From assembly GCF_008642315.1 (NCBI RefSeq), contig NZ_CP029192.1, forward strand, positions 8,370,001 through 8,434,000: a stretch of 64,000 nucleotides of DNA. Direction: 5' to 3'. Of this stretch, positions 52,371-61,250 are shown in pieces (positions within the stretch are counted from its first letter, which is position 1; every line of letters starts with the position of its first letter). The translations under genes and the position numbers were made by a program. A model generated the notes under the pieces. It had not been told where the DNA came from. It saw only the letters and a list, made by a program, of their open reading frames with translations, and made no database searches. This DNA comes from Streptomyces venezuelae. GTDB taxonomy: Bacteria > Actinomycetota > Actinomycetes > Streptomycetales > Streptomycetaceae.

Positions 52371-52674
52371 GTCGTCGGAAGGGATCTTGACCCGAGATGG
52401 GTCGAAAAACCGAGCCGAAACGGCGTTTTGTGAGGCTCCTCACGACTGACCTGTTCAGGTGGACACTGCCGAAATCGGTCCCCGACGGCGTGGTCCGACG
52501 ACCGCTCGACCAGCAGCGGAATGCACAATTCCGCCGGTGCTGTACTCGCGGAACGCAACTTTCACCGCTGCGAGTAACGACGTATTGGTACGCCGTCCGG
52601 GGTAGCCCGACTGGTCCGTTTCGAAGTGCCCCCGGACGTCGACGTGTCGCGGGACGCAGGCGGCCGACGGTGTC
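52371..52674. promoter_or_regulatory. Region upstream of the riboswitch with two dyads
   Basis: No credible gene was found. GTGAGG-CT-CCTCAC lies at 52430-52443 and GCGGAAT-GCACA-ATTCCGC at 52516-52534 (perfect 7-bp arms). The promoter of the riboswitch-NlpC transcript must lie here. The region also receives the end of the clpP-linked gene on the same strand. Confidence 0.4.
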
Positions 52675-52995
52675 TCAGCCGCCCTGCGGGGGCGGCACGG
52701 TGACTCTTGTGGCCCGTCGCTCCCCGTCGAGGACGCGCAGGGCCTGCGCGAGCGTCGGCGCGTGCACCTCGCTCTCGCCCCGCTGGTGCATGAGGGCGAG
52801 CGCGTCGCGCAGGGCGCGGGCCCGGCCGACGAGGGCCTGGGCGGCGCGGAGTCCGCCGTAGGTGAGCTCGGCGCGGGCCGGATTGATGCGGCCGAGCAGG
52901 TCGACGACCTCGAGATAGCGGTCGACGAGCTCCCCCTCGGCACGGGTCAGTGCGGGCAGCGGCGGCAGTTCGGGCGGCAGCATCGGCGGGGTCAC
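52675..52995 (-). CDS. Small protein translationally coupled to clpP
   Basis: This 106-residue helical protein has a Pro-rich lead ([21 protein letters not shown]), then [51 protein letters not shown], and a basic end. No family recognised. The GTG at 52995 overlaps the clpP stop as GTGA; an internal ATG lies at 52983. Coupling to a ClpP paralogue suggests a role with that protease, which is inference only. Confidence 0.7.
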   Translation of the reverse strand: MTPPMLPPELPPLPALTRAEGELVDRYLEVVDLLGRINPARAELTYGGLRAAQALVGRARALRDALALMHQRGESEVHAPTLAQALRVLDGERRATRVTVPPPQGG

Positions 52996-53630
52996 CTCGG
53001 GTCGCGGGCGGCGAGCGATGTCTTGCGGCTCGGGACGACGCGGTCCACGAGGCCGTACTCGACGGCGGCGGGGGCGTCGAGGATCTTGTCCCGCTCGATG
53101 TCCGCGGCGATCTGCTCCCCGCTCCGTCCCGTGTGACGCGCAAGCATCTCCTCCAACAGGCTGCGCGTGCGCAGAAGTTCGTCCGCCTGGATCGCGAGGT
53201 CCGTGGCCTGCCCCCTGATCGGTTCGGCGACGGCGGGCTGGTGGATGAGGACGCGCGCGCCGGGCAGCGCGGACCGCTTGCCGGGGGTGCCCGCGGCGAG
53301 CAGGACGGCGGCGGCGGAGGCCGCCTGGCCGAGACAGGTCGTCTCCACGTCGCAGCTGACGAACCGCATCGTGTCGTAGATCGCCGTCATCGCGCTGAAC
53401 GAGCCGCCGGGGGAGTTGATGTACAGCGAGATGTCGCGGTCCGGTGCCTGGTACTCGAGGTGCATGAACTGCGCCATCACGTCGTTCGCCGAGGTGTCGT
53501 CGATGGGGGTGCCGAGGAAGACGATGCGTTCTTCGAGGAGCTTGGAGTACGGATCCATGGTCCGGGCCCCCGAACTGGTGCGTTCGGTGAACTCGGGCAG
53601 GACGTAACGGGCGGACAGTGGACGGTTCAT
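52992..53630 (-). CDS. clpP: ATP-dependent Clp protease proteolytic subunit, paralogue
   Basis: This 212-residue ClpP has the intact triad: Ser in [14 protein letters not shown], His in ARVLIHQP and Asp in [21 protein letters not shown]. The Ser motif differs from the canonical GQAASMG, which suggests one of the accessory Streptomyces ClpPs (the ClpP3/P4 or ClpP5 type) and not ClpP1. No second clpP gene is adjacent. The ATG has a GAGAGG site. A heptamer array lies 15 bp upstream of the start. Confidence 0.9.
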   Translation of the reverse strand: MNRPLSARYVLPEFTERTSSGARTMDPYSKLLEERIVFLGTPIDDTSANDVMAQFMHLEYQAPDRDISLYINSPGGSFSAMTAIYDTMRFVSCDVETTCLGQAASAAAVLLAAGTPGKRSALPGARVLIHQPAVAEPIRGQATDLAIQADELLRTRSLLEEMLARHTGRSGEQIAADIERDKILDAPAAVEYGLVDRVVPSRKTSLAARDPR

Positions 53631-53645
53631 GGCACGCCTCTCTTT

Positions 53646-53708
53646 CCGGTCGCCGGTCGCCGGTCGCCGATCGCCGGTCGTCGGGCGATCCGGTCCGGTC
53701 GCCGGTCT
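53646..53708. repeat. Nine-unit 7-bp tandem array upstream of clpP
   Basis: Units of CCGGTCG begin at 53646, 53653, 53660, 53667, 53674, 53681, 53688, 53695 and 53702. Five are perfect, the others carry one to several changes but keep the 7-bp register. The array occupies the 5' leader or promoter of clpP. Confidence 0.9.
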
Positions 53709-53814
53709 CTGTGAAAAATGTACAGGACGTACGCTTCGATGCCGCGCGATTCCCCGCGTCGGCGGCCACCCATCGATCCGGCCGGGGGTGTGAAACAGGC
53801 TCTAAGCTGGACGC

Positions 53815-54093
53815 ATGGCCTACGAGATTCCGGTGACGCAAGCCCGCGCAGAGCTCGCCGAGCTGATCAACCGCGTCGTCTACGGAGGCGAGCGGGTCGT
53901 CGTCACGCGGCACGGCAAGCCCCTCGTGGCGCTCGTGTCCGCCGCCGATCTGGAGCGTCTCGAAGGGCTCGCGGCGGCCGTGGAGGAGCAGACGGTCACC
54001 ACGGTCACGTCGGTCGGGTCCGTGACGCCCGCGCCGTCGGAGCAGCAGCGGTTCGGCATCGCGGCCGAGCATCGAGGCCCCCGGGCGACGTAG
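53815..54093 (+). CDS. Phd/YefM-family antitoxin, orphan
   Basis: This 92-residue protein has the Phd fold: YEIPVTQARAELAELINRVVYGGERVVVTRHGKPLVALVSAADLERLEGL. The tail is Thr/Val-rich. No toxin gene follows: the next 300 bp hold only the urease control region. A TAAGCT hexamer at 53803-53808 places a start point at or next to the ATG, so it may be leaderless. It may serve as a solitary regulator. Confidence 0.9.
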   Translation: MAYEIPVTQARAELAELINRVVYGGERVVVTRHGKPLVALVSAADLERLEGLAAAVEEQTVTTVTSVGSVTPAPSEQQRFGIAAEHRGPRAT

Positions 54094-54223
54094 CGCCGGT
54101 CGCGCTCCGCGGACCCGGGCGACGTAACGGTTGCGCCTCTGCCTCGAGTTGCGCCCGGGGTCCCCAAAAGTTGCCCAGGGCATCGACAGGTATGGCCCAG
54201 GCCAGCGGACAGTCATGCGTTGG

Positions 54224-54250
54224 TCAACGACTGGTTAACCTCGTTGAAAC
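54224..54250 (+). promoter_or_regulatory. GlnR-like box upstream of the urease operon
   Basis: TCAAC (54224-54228), TTAAC (54235-54239) and GAAAC (54246-54250) are spaced by exactly 6 bp each. This matches the gTnAC-n6-GaAAC pattern that I recall for the nitrogen regulator GlnR in Streptomyces, with three half-sites on an 11-bp period. Urease releases ammonium, so nitrogen control makes sense. The rest of the 315-bp gap (54094-54408) holds no gene. Confidence 0.65.
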
Positions 54251-54408
54251 TCCTCCCAACTACCCTCCCGTGCCACGCCACCAGCGGTTTTCCTGTCCGG
54301 GGTGCGCAAGATCGCGTGCGTTCGATGTGTGTTACACCTATATCCGTCGCGGTGGCCGCGGCAACCGGACCCCGCATGGTTCGGAGCGAGGACTGTGAGG
54401 TGGGAACC

Positions 54409-54711
<303 letters not shown>

Positions 54712-54727
54712 CGGGAGTTAGCGCCGC

Positions 54728-55072
54728 ATGCATGCCGCTCCGCACGGCACGGGACAAGGGCTGGTCCCCGGAGAGATCCTCTTCGCCGATGAGCCCGTCC
54801 CCTACAACGAGGGCCGCGAGGTCACCCGCCTGACCGTCCTCAACGCAGCCGACCGGCCCGTCCAGGTCGGCTCCCACTATCACTTCGCCGAGGCCAACCC
54901 GGGTCTTGACTTCGACCGCGGCGCCGCGCACGGAAAGCGGCTCAACATCGCCGCCGGAACCGCCGTGCGCTTCGAGCCCGGAATCCCCGTCGACGTCGAA
55001 CTCGTCCCGCTGGCCGGCAAGCGTGTCGTGCCCGGTCTGCGCGGCGAGACCGGAGGTGCCCTCGATGCCTGA
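54728..55072 (+). CDS. ureB: Urease subunit beta
   Basis: The 114-residue beta subunit shows [44 protein letters not shown] (in parts) and the conserved [20 protein letters not shown]. It packs between the gamma and alpha chains. The stop codon lies inside the first codons of ureC (8-nt overlap), so the two are coupled. Confidence 0.96.
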   Translation: MHAAPHGTGQGLVPGEILFADEPVPYNEGREVTRLTVLNAADRPVQVGSHYHFAEANPGLDFDRGAAHGKRLNIAAGTAVRFEPGIPVDVELVPLAGKRVVPGLRGETGGALDA

Positions 55073-56786
55073 GCTGTCCCGTGCCGCGTACGCCGATCTG
55101 TTCGGCCCCACGACGGGTGACCGCATCCGGCTCGCCGACACCGACCTCCTCATCGAGATCGAGGAGGACCGCTCGGGCGGACCCGGCCGTTCCGGCGACG
55201 AGTCCGTGTTCGGCGGCGGCAAGGTCATCCGCGAGTCGATGGGCCAGTCCCGCACCACCCGCGCGGAAGGCGCGCCCGACACCGTCATCACCGGCGCGGT
55301 GGTCATCGACCACTGGGGCATCGTCAAGGCCGACATAGGCATCCGCGACGGCCGCATCACCGGCATCGGCAAGTCCGGCAACCCGGACACCATGGACGGT
55401 GTCCACCCCGATCTCGTCATCGGCCCCGAGACCGAGGTCATCGCGGGCAACGGCAAGATCCTCACCGCGGGCGGCATCGACACCCACATCCACTTCATCT
55501 CGCCGACCATCGTCGACGAGGCGCTCGCCTCCGGTGTCACCACGCTCTTCGGCGGCGGTACGGGCCCCGCCGAGGGCAGCAAGGCGACGACCATCACGCC
55601 CGGCGCCTGGCACCTGGCCCGGATGTTCGCCGCGCTGGAGAACAGCCCGGTCAACATCGGGTTCCTCGGCAAGGGCAACACGGTCAACGCCGAGTCGATG
55701 CACGCCCAGCTGCGCGCCGGCGCCGTCAGCTTCAAGATCCACGAGGACTGGGGTGCGACGCCCGCCACCATCGACGCGTGTCTGAACGTCTGTGAGGAGA
55801 CCGGTGCCCAGCTCGCCGTCCACACGGACACGCTGAACGAGGCCGGGTTCATCGACGCCACGTTCGACGCCGTCGCGGGCCGCACCCTGCACGCCTTCCA
55901 CGTCGAGGGCGCGGGCGGCGGGCACGCCCCCGACATGATCACGGCGGTCTCGCTGCCGAACATGCTGCCGAGCTCCACCAACCCCACCCGGCCGCACACC
56001 GTCAACACCGTCGAGGAACACCTCGACATGCTGATGGTCTGCCACCACCTCAACCCGGCCGTCCCCGAGGACCTCGCCTTCGCCGAGTCCCGCATCCGCC
56101 CCAGCACGATCGGGGCGGAGGACATCCTCCACGACCTCGGCGCCATCTCGATCATGTCGTCGGACTCCCAGGCCATGGGACGCATCGGTGAAGTGATCAT
56201 GCGTACGTGGCAGACCGCGCACGTGATGAAGCGACGCCGCGGCTTCCTGCCGGGGGACACCCGCGCCGACAACCGCCGCGCACGTCGCTATGTCGCCAAA
56301 TACACGATCAACGCGGCCGTCGCCCAGGGCATCGACCACGAGCTCGGCTCGGTCGAGTCCGGCAAGCTCGCCGACCTCGTCCTGTGGGAGCCGGCGTTCT
56401 TCGGCGTCAAGCCGCAGCTCGTCCTCAAGGGCGGCCAGATCGCCTACGCGCAGATGGGCGACGCGAACGCCTCCATCCCGACCCCGCAGCCGGTCCTGCC
56501 CCGACGCATGTACGGCGCACACGGCAGGGCCCCGGCCCTGAACTCGGTCAACTTCGTGACGCAGTCGGCCCTGGACGACGGCCTGCCGGAACGCCTGGGC
56601 CTCGACAAGCCGTTCGCCGCGATCCGCTCCACGCGGGGGCGCAGCAAGGCCGACATGCGCGAGAACGACGCGCTGCCCCGTGTCGAGGTCGCGGCCGACA
56701 GCTTCGCCGTGACCATCGACGGAGAACTGGTCGAGCCGTCACCGGCCGCCGAACTGCCGCTCGCGCAGCGGTACTTCCTCTTCTGA
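55065..56786 (+). CDS. ureC: Urease subunit alpha (catalytic)
   Basis: The 573-residue nickel enzyme hydrolyses urea to ammonia and carbamate. Nickel ligands and catalytic residues are visible: IDTHIHF, the carbamylated Lys in [31 protein letters not shown], the flap His in MVCHHLNP and Asp in SSDSQAMGR. Length and motif spacing are normal. ATG 55065 has GGAGG at 8 nt. Confidence 0.97.
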   Translation: MPELSRAAYADLFGPTTGDRIRLADTDLLIEIEEDRSGGPGRSGDESVFGGGKVIRESMGQSRTTRAEGAPDTVITGAVVIDHWGIVKADIGIRDGRITGIGKSGNPDTMDGVHPDLVIGPETEVIAGNGKILTAGGIDTHIHFISPTIVDEALASGVTTLFGGGTGPAEGSKATTITPGAWHLARMFAALENSPVNIGFLGKGNTVNAESMHAQLRAGAVSFKIHEDWGATPATIDACLNVCEETGAQLAVHTDTLNEAGFIDATFDAVAGRTLHAFHVEGAGGGHAPDMITAVSLPNMLPSSTNPTRPHTVNTVEEHLDMLMVCHHLNPAVPEDLAFAESRIRPSTIGAEDILHDLGAISIMSSDSQAMGRIGEVIMRTWQTAHVMKRRRGFLPGDTRADNRRARRYVAKYTINAAVAQGIDHELGSVESGKLADLVLWEPAFFGVKPQLVLKGGQIAYAQMGDANASIPTPQPVLPRRMYGAHGRAPALNSVNFVTQSALDDGLPERLGLDKPFAAIRSTRGRSKADMRENDALPRVEVAADSFAVTIDGELVEPSPAAELPLAQRYFLF

Positions 56787-56840
56787 CGGCCCGCTGACGG
56801 CCCGAGGCCCGATCCCGACCCCGATCCCGATTCCGACCCC
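56783..56840. repeat. Two short tandem repeats between ureC and ureF
   Basis: CTGACGGCCCG is duplicated head to tail (56783-56793, 56794-56804), partly overlapping the ureC stop. It is followed by a 12-bp period pattern (CCCGATCCCGAC, CCCGATCCCGAT, TCCGACCCC) to 56840. They fill nearly the whole ureC-ureF gap. Confidence 0.8.
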
Positions 56841-56862
56841 TGACGAGCCTGGCGACGATCAC

Positions 56863-57537
56863 ATGTCACGAGCAGCACTCCTCGTCCTGGCCGACGGCCG
56901 CTTCCCCGCCGGTGGGCACGCCCACTCGGGCGGGGCCGAAGCGGCCGTCAAGGCGGGCCGCGTCACCGGTGCGGCGAGCCTGGAGGCGTTCTGCCGGGGC
57001 CGGCTGCACACCTCCGGCCTCGTGGCGGCCGCCCTCGCGGCGGCCGCCGCCCTCGGCGTCGACCCGGTCGCCCTGGACGCGGCGGCGGACGCCCGCACAC
57101 CGTCCCCTGCCCTGCGCACCGCCGCGCGGCGCCTCGGCCGGCAGATGATGCGGGCTGCCCGCGCGACCTGGCCGCACTCCGAGCTCGACGCGCTGGCGGG
57201 GCGGTTCCCCAAGGGGGCTCACCAGCCGGTGGTCCTCGGGCTCGCCGCCCGTGCCGCCGGACTCGGCCCCGAGGACGCCGCGTACTGCTCGGCGTACGAA
57301 GGGATCAGCGGTCCCGCGACCGCCACCGTCCGGCTCCTCAGCCTCGACCCCTTCGACGCCACGGCGGTCCTCGCCCGGCTCGCCCCGGACGTCGACGAAG
57401 TGGCGCACCGGGCCGCCGAGACCGCGAGACGCGTCGTCGACGAGGGCGTCGACGCGCTGCCCGCGGCGTCCGCGCCGCTTCTGGAGATCAACGCGGAGGC
57501 CCACGCGGCGTGGCCCGTGCGGCTCTTCGCCTCCTAG
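56863..57537 (+). CDS. ureF: Urease accessory protein UreF
   Basis: This all-helical 224-residue accessory protein shows LLVLADGRFPAGGHAHSGGAEAAV (the conserved FP-GGF/H-HS-G start), FCRGRL, GRFPKGAHQPVVLGLAARAAG and AYCSAYEGISGPATATVRLL. It forms the UreD-F-G complex that delivers nickel and CO2 to apo-urease. The ribosome site is weak. A perfect palindrome follows its stop. Confidence 0.93.
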   Translation: MSRAALLVLADGRFPAGGHAHSGGAEAAVKAGRVTGAASLEAFCRGRLHTSGLVAAALAAAAALGVDPVALDAAADARTPSPALRTAARRLGRQMMRAARATWPHSELDALAGRFPKGAHQPVVLGLAARAAGLGPEDAAYCSAYEGISGPATATVRLLSLDPFDATAVLARLAPDVDEVAHRAAETARRVVDEGVDALPAASAPLLEINAEAHAAWPVRLFAS

Positions 57538-57541
57538 CGGA

Positions 57542-57563
57542 CGGTGACCCGTACGGGTCACCG
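57542..57563. promoter_or_regulatory. 22-bp perfect palindrome between ureF and ureG
   Basis: CGGTGACCCGT (57542-57552) and ACGGGTCACCG (57553-57563) are exact complements without spacer. It begins 4 nt after the ureF stop. It could be a binding site or an intra-operon attenuator/processing hairpin. Confidence 0.7.
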
Positions 57564-57580
57564 CACCCCGCCTTCTTTCC

Positions 57581-57625
57581 GCACGACCGGCACGACCGGC
57601 ACGATCCGCTCGACCGGCACCACAC
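57581..57625. repeat. Five-unit 9-bp tandem repeat in front of ureG
   Basis: Units of GCACGACCG start at 57581, 57590, 57599, 57608 and 57617. The first two are perfect, the others diverge. The array ends just before the ureG ribosome site (AAGGAG at 57626). Confidence 0.8.
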
Positions 57626-57639
57626 GAAGGAGCAGCAAC

Positions 57640-58319
<680 letters not shown>

Positions 58320-58323
<4 letters not shown>

Positions 58324-59144
58324 GCGTGGACCTGGCCGAGCGGGCCGGCACGGCACCCGGCCGCCCCCGGCGGGCCGCACCCCGGACCGGTGGCGCGGGC
58401 ATCCGTGCCACCTCCCGGATCGAGGCGCGGGTCGACGACCGCGGCCGCACGACTCTGCCCGTCCTCGACGGCGAGGGGCCGCTGGCCCTGCGCCGCACCC
58501 GCTCCACTGGCCCGGCGGCACGCGTGACGCTCGTCGGCGCGATGAGCGGCCCGCTGGGCGGTGACCACCTCACCGTCGAGGCCACGGCCCACGAGGGCGC
58601 GGTGCTCCACGTCGACTCGGCGGCGGCCACCATCGCGCTGCCGGGCCAGACCGAGCCGACGGCCCGCTACGACGTGCGCCTCACCGTCGCGGACGGCGCC
58701 GAACTGCGCTGGCTACCCGAGCAGTTGATCTCCGTGCGCGAGAGTGATCTGCGCGTGACCACCCGCGCCGACCTGGGCGCCGACGCCCGCCTCGTCCTGC
58801 GCGAGGAACAGGTCCTGGGCCGCACTGGCGAAGCCCCCGGCCGCCTCACCAGCCGCCTCACCGTGCGCCGCGCGGGCCGGCTCCTGCTCGACCAGGAGCT
58901 GTCGTGCGGTCCCGGTGCCCCCGGCGGCTGGGACGGTCCCGCCGTCCTCGCCGGCCAGCGTTCGGTGGGTCAACTCATCGTCGTACGACCGGAGTTCGTG
59001 CGGGACAAGCCGCAGCCCGCGCTCTTGGGGGAGTGGGCCGCGCTCACGCCCCTGGCCGGGCCCGGGGTCCTGGTCACCGCGGTCGCGCCGGACGCGCTCC
59101 TGGTGCGCCGGGCCATGGACGAGGCGCTGCGGCAGCTCGGCTGA
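58320..59144 (+). CDS. ureD: Urease accessory protein UreD
   Basis: This 274-residue protein has the UreD beta-sandwich pattern: [39 protein letters not shown] (in parts), [32 protein letters not shown] and [16 protein letters not shown]. It is the scaffold that binds apo-urease and UreF. GTG 58320 overlaps the ureG stop as GTGA; GTG 58326 is an alternative. The operon lacks ureE, so nickel must come by another donor. Confidence 0.92.
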
Positions 59145-59220
59145 AGCGGCCGTCGGGCGAACCGCCCCGCGATGCCGCCGGCTCCTGCGGCGCCTCCCGG
59201 CGGACGTACGATGCGGCGTC

Positions 59221-59889
59221 ATGAAGATCTTGAGCGTCAACGTCGGCAGGGCCAGACCGGTCGACTACACCGATGCCCCGTCCGGGACCACGGGCATCGA
59301 CAAGCGGCCGGTCAACGGTCCCGTACGGGTCGAGCGCCCCGGCCCCGCGGGGGTCGGCGCGAGCGGAGTGTCCGGCGACACGGTGTGCGACCTGCGCTTC
59401 CACGGCGGTGACGACCGGGCCGTCTACGCCTTCGCGCGCGAGGACCTGGACGGCTGGGGGCGCGAGCTGGGGCGCGGGCTCACGCACGGGGCGTTCGGCG
59501 AGAACCTCACCACTCTCGGCATCGAGCTGCGCGACGCCCTGGTCGGTGAGCGCTGGCGCATCGGCGGCGATGCCGTGCTCGAAGTGACCGGAGGCCGTCT
59601 CCCGTGCCGGACCTTCGGTGCCTGGCTGGGGGAGCGGCGGTGGCTGCCGCGCTTCACCCGCGCCGCGTCCCCGGGGGTGATGCTGCGGGTGATCGAGCCC
59701 GGCGAGGTCCGTGCCGGGGATGCCGTCGACGTCGTGCACCGGCCCTCCCACGACGTCACCGTCTCCCGGCTGTTCCGTGCTCTGACGGTGGAGCGGACCG
59801 AGCTTCCCGGTGTGCTGGTGGCCGCCGAGTGGATGGAGCGGGAGCAACTGGGAATCGCCCGCGCCTACACGGAGAAGTACGGATCCTGA
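59221..59889 (+). CDS. MOSC-domain protein (YiiM-like)
   Basis: This 222-residue protein has a MOSC core: SVNVGRARPVDYTD, GDTVCDLRFHGGDDRAVYAFAREDLD, HGAFGENLTTLG and the conserved Cys in GRLPCRTFGAWL. It is followed by a YiiM-type helical tail. MOSC proteins handle sulfur carried by the molybdenum cofactor. YiiM relatives act in detoxifying N-hydroxylated compounds, so a Moco-dependent role is likely. It starts at ATG 59221, 76 nt after ureD. Confidence 0.88.
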   Translation: MKILSVNVGRARPVDYTDAPSGTTGIDKRPVNGPVRVERPGPAGVGASGVSGDTVCDLRFHGGDDRAVYAFAREDLDGWGRELGRGLTHGAFGENLTTLGIELRDALVGERWRIGGDAVLEVTGGRLPCRTFGAWLGERRWLPRFTRAASPGVMLRVIEPGEVRAGDAVDVVHRPSHDVTVSRLFRALTVERTELPGVLVAAEWMEREQLGIARAYTEKYGS

Positions 59890-60033
59890 TCGGCGGTGGT
59901 GCGCGTGACCCCGCGCTGCCCTTCGACCGGTGCTTTCTTGCCCTTCTCGGACCGGTTTCCGGCCATACGGGGGTGGTACATCCATGTGTCGACCGGTCGG
60001 ATTCCTCATGCAATGACAAAAGGATCCGGTAAT

Positions 60034-60049
60034 TGATAATCGTCTTCAT
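60034..60049 (+). promoter_or_regulatory. Possible Zur box upstream of the CDF exporter
   Basis: TGATAATCGTCTTCAT matches 12 of 16 positions of the Zur site TGAAAATGATTTTCAT as I recall it. It sits in an unusually AT-rich patch (about 60010-60075) of the 233-bp gap, 73 bp before the chosen ATG. In S. coelicolor, Zur is reported to activate a CDF zinc exporter, which fits the gene that follows. Confidence 0.45.
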
Positions 60050-60122
60050 TGCAGCCTTTGAAATTGAGTGAATGATGCGCTTCACTTTGCTTGTCCACGA
60101 CACGCGAAGTGATGGGAATTCG

Positions 60123-61163
60123 ATGAATCACCGGCATGACCACGGGCATTCCCACGCATCGAATCACCATGGCGACAAAGGGCACGCGCACAGCCACGCG
60201 GGGCACAGCCACGCGGGGCACAGTCACGCGGTCGCGGACGACGCGGATCGCAGGTGGTTATCCCTCTCGCTCGCCCTGATCGTCGGCTATATGGCGGTGG
60301 AGGTCGTCGTCGCGTTCGCCGCGCAGTCGATGGCCCTCCTCGCGGACGCGGCGCACATGCTCTCGGATGCGGCGGCCATCGCGCTCGCGCTGTGGGCGAT
60401 GAAGCTCGCGAGCCGGCCGGTGCGCGGCCGCTTCACCTACGGCTTCAAGCGCGCGGAGATCCTCTCGGCCCAGGCCAACGGACTCACGCTGCTGCTGCTC
60501 TCGGCGTGGCTGACGTACGAGAACGTCGAGCGGCTGCTCGACCCGCCGGAGGTCGGCGGGACCCTGGTCCTGGTGACCGCGCTCGCGGGGGTGGTGGTGA
60601 ACATCGCCGCGGCCTGGTGCATGTCGAAGGCCAACCGCTCGTCGCTCAACGTCGAGGGCGCCTTCCAGCACATCCTCACCGACCTCTACGGCTTCATCGC
60701 GACGGCCGTGTCCGGTGCCGTCGTGATGACGACCGGCTTCGCGAGGGCCGACTCCATCGCCTCGATGATCGTGGTCGTGCTCATGCTCCGCTCGGGGGTC
60801 TCGCTGGTCCGGGCCTCGGGACGGATCTTCCTGGAGGCCGCGCCCGCCGACCTGGACCCCGACGACGTGGGCGGTGACATGGTCGGCCTCGACGGCGTCG
60901 TCGAGATCCACGACCTGCACATCTGGGAGATCACCTCCGGTCAGCCGGTCCTCTCGGCCCATGTGCTGGTCGAGCCCGGCGGCGACTGCCATGCCGTGCG
61001 CAAGAGCATCCAGGCCCGGCTGCGCGAGGACCACGGCATCACGCACGCCACGCTGGAGGTCGACCACGCCCCCGAGCGGCTCGCCGGAGCGGCCGCGGAC
61101 GCTCGACAGCACTGCGAGGAGCCGCACGGCACCGTGCTCCGCAAGGAATCACCGGTCCACTGA
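60123..61163 (+). CDS. Cation diffusion facilitator, zinc exporter type
   Basis: This 346-residue CDF transporter has a cytoplasmic N-terminus with over a dozen His residues (HDHGHSHASNHHGDKGHAHS, then HAG-HSHA repeats) and six hydrophobic helices. The metal site HxxxD is in helix 2 (LLADAAHMLSDAAA) and helix 5 (HILTDLYGF). The C-terminal ferredoxin-like domain contains HDLHIWEITSGQPVLSAHV. It resembles ZitB/CzcD. ATG 60123 was chosen over 60072/60075 because GGGA lies at the right distance. Confidence 0.93.
   Translation: MNHRHDHGHSHASNHHGDKGHAHSHAGHSHAGHSHAVADDADRRWLSLSLALIVGYMAVEVVVAFAAQSMALLADAAHMLSDAAAIALALWAMKLASRPVRGRFTYGFKRAEILSAQANGLTLLLLSAWLTYENVERLLDPPEVGGTLVLVTALAGVVVNIAAAWCMSKANRSSLNVEGAFQHILTDLYGFIATAVSGAVVMTTGFARADSIASMIVVVLMLRSGVSLVRASGRIFLEAAPADLDPDDVGGDMVGLDGVVEIHDLHIWEITSGQPVLSAHVLVEPGGDCHAVRKSIQARLREDHGITHATLEVDHAPERLAGAAADARQHCEEPHGTVLRKESPVH
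60191..60235. repeat. Three 15-bp repeats encoding His-rich units
   Basis: CAGCCACGCGGGGCA is repeated at 60191-60205 and 60206-60220, with a diverged third copy to 60235. It encodes repeated His-Ser-His-Ala-Gly, the metal-binding tail of the exporter. Copy-number change would keep the frame. Confidence 0.85.
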
Positions 61164-61177
61164 TTCCTCCCCGATCC

Positions 61178-61211
61178 GGACCGCCCCGGCCTTCCCCCGA
61201 CGGGGCGGTCC
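61178..61211 (+). terminator. Terminator after the CDF gene
   Basis: GGACCGCCCCG (61178-61188) and CGGGGCGGTCC (61201-61211) form a perfect 11-bp stem with a 12-base loop. Confidence 0.75.
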
Positions 61212-61220
61212 AGCCGTAGC

Positions 61221-61250
61221 CCCCTGACCCGTGTCCGCACGGATCAGGGG
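61221..61250 (-). terminator. Terminator overlapping the acyltransferase stop
   Basis: CCCCTGACCCGTG (61221-61233) pairs with CACGGATCAGGGG (61238-61250). The single mismatch becomes a G-U pair in the minus-strand RNA, so it suits the acyltransferase transcript. Confidence 0.65.

Noticed and set aside
52397..52861. Plus-strand frame upstream of the riboswitch
   Set aside because: Composition is Arg/Pro-rich without a domain, and it overlaps the clpP-coupled gene antisense.
53646..53708. CRISPR array
   Set aside because: Repeat units are 7 bp without spacers, so it is a simple tandem repeat.
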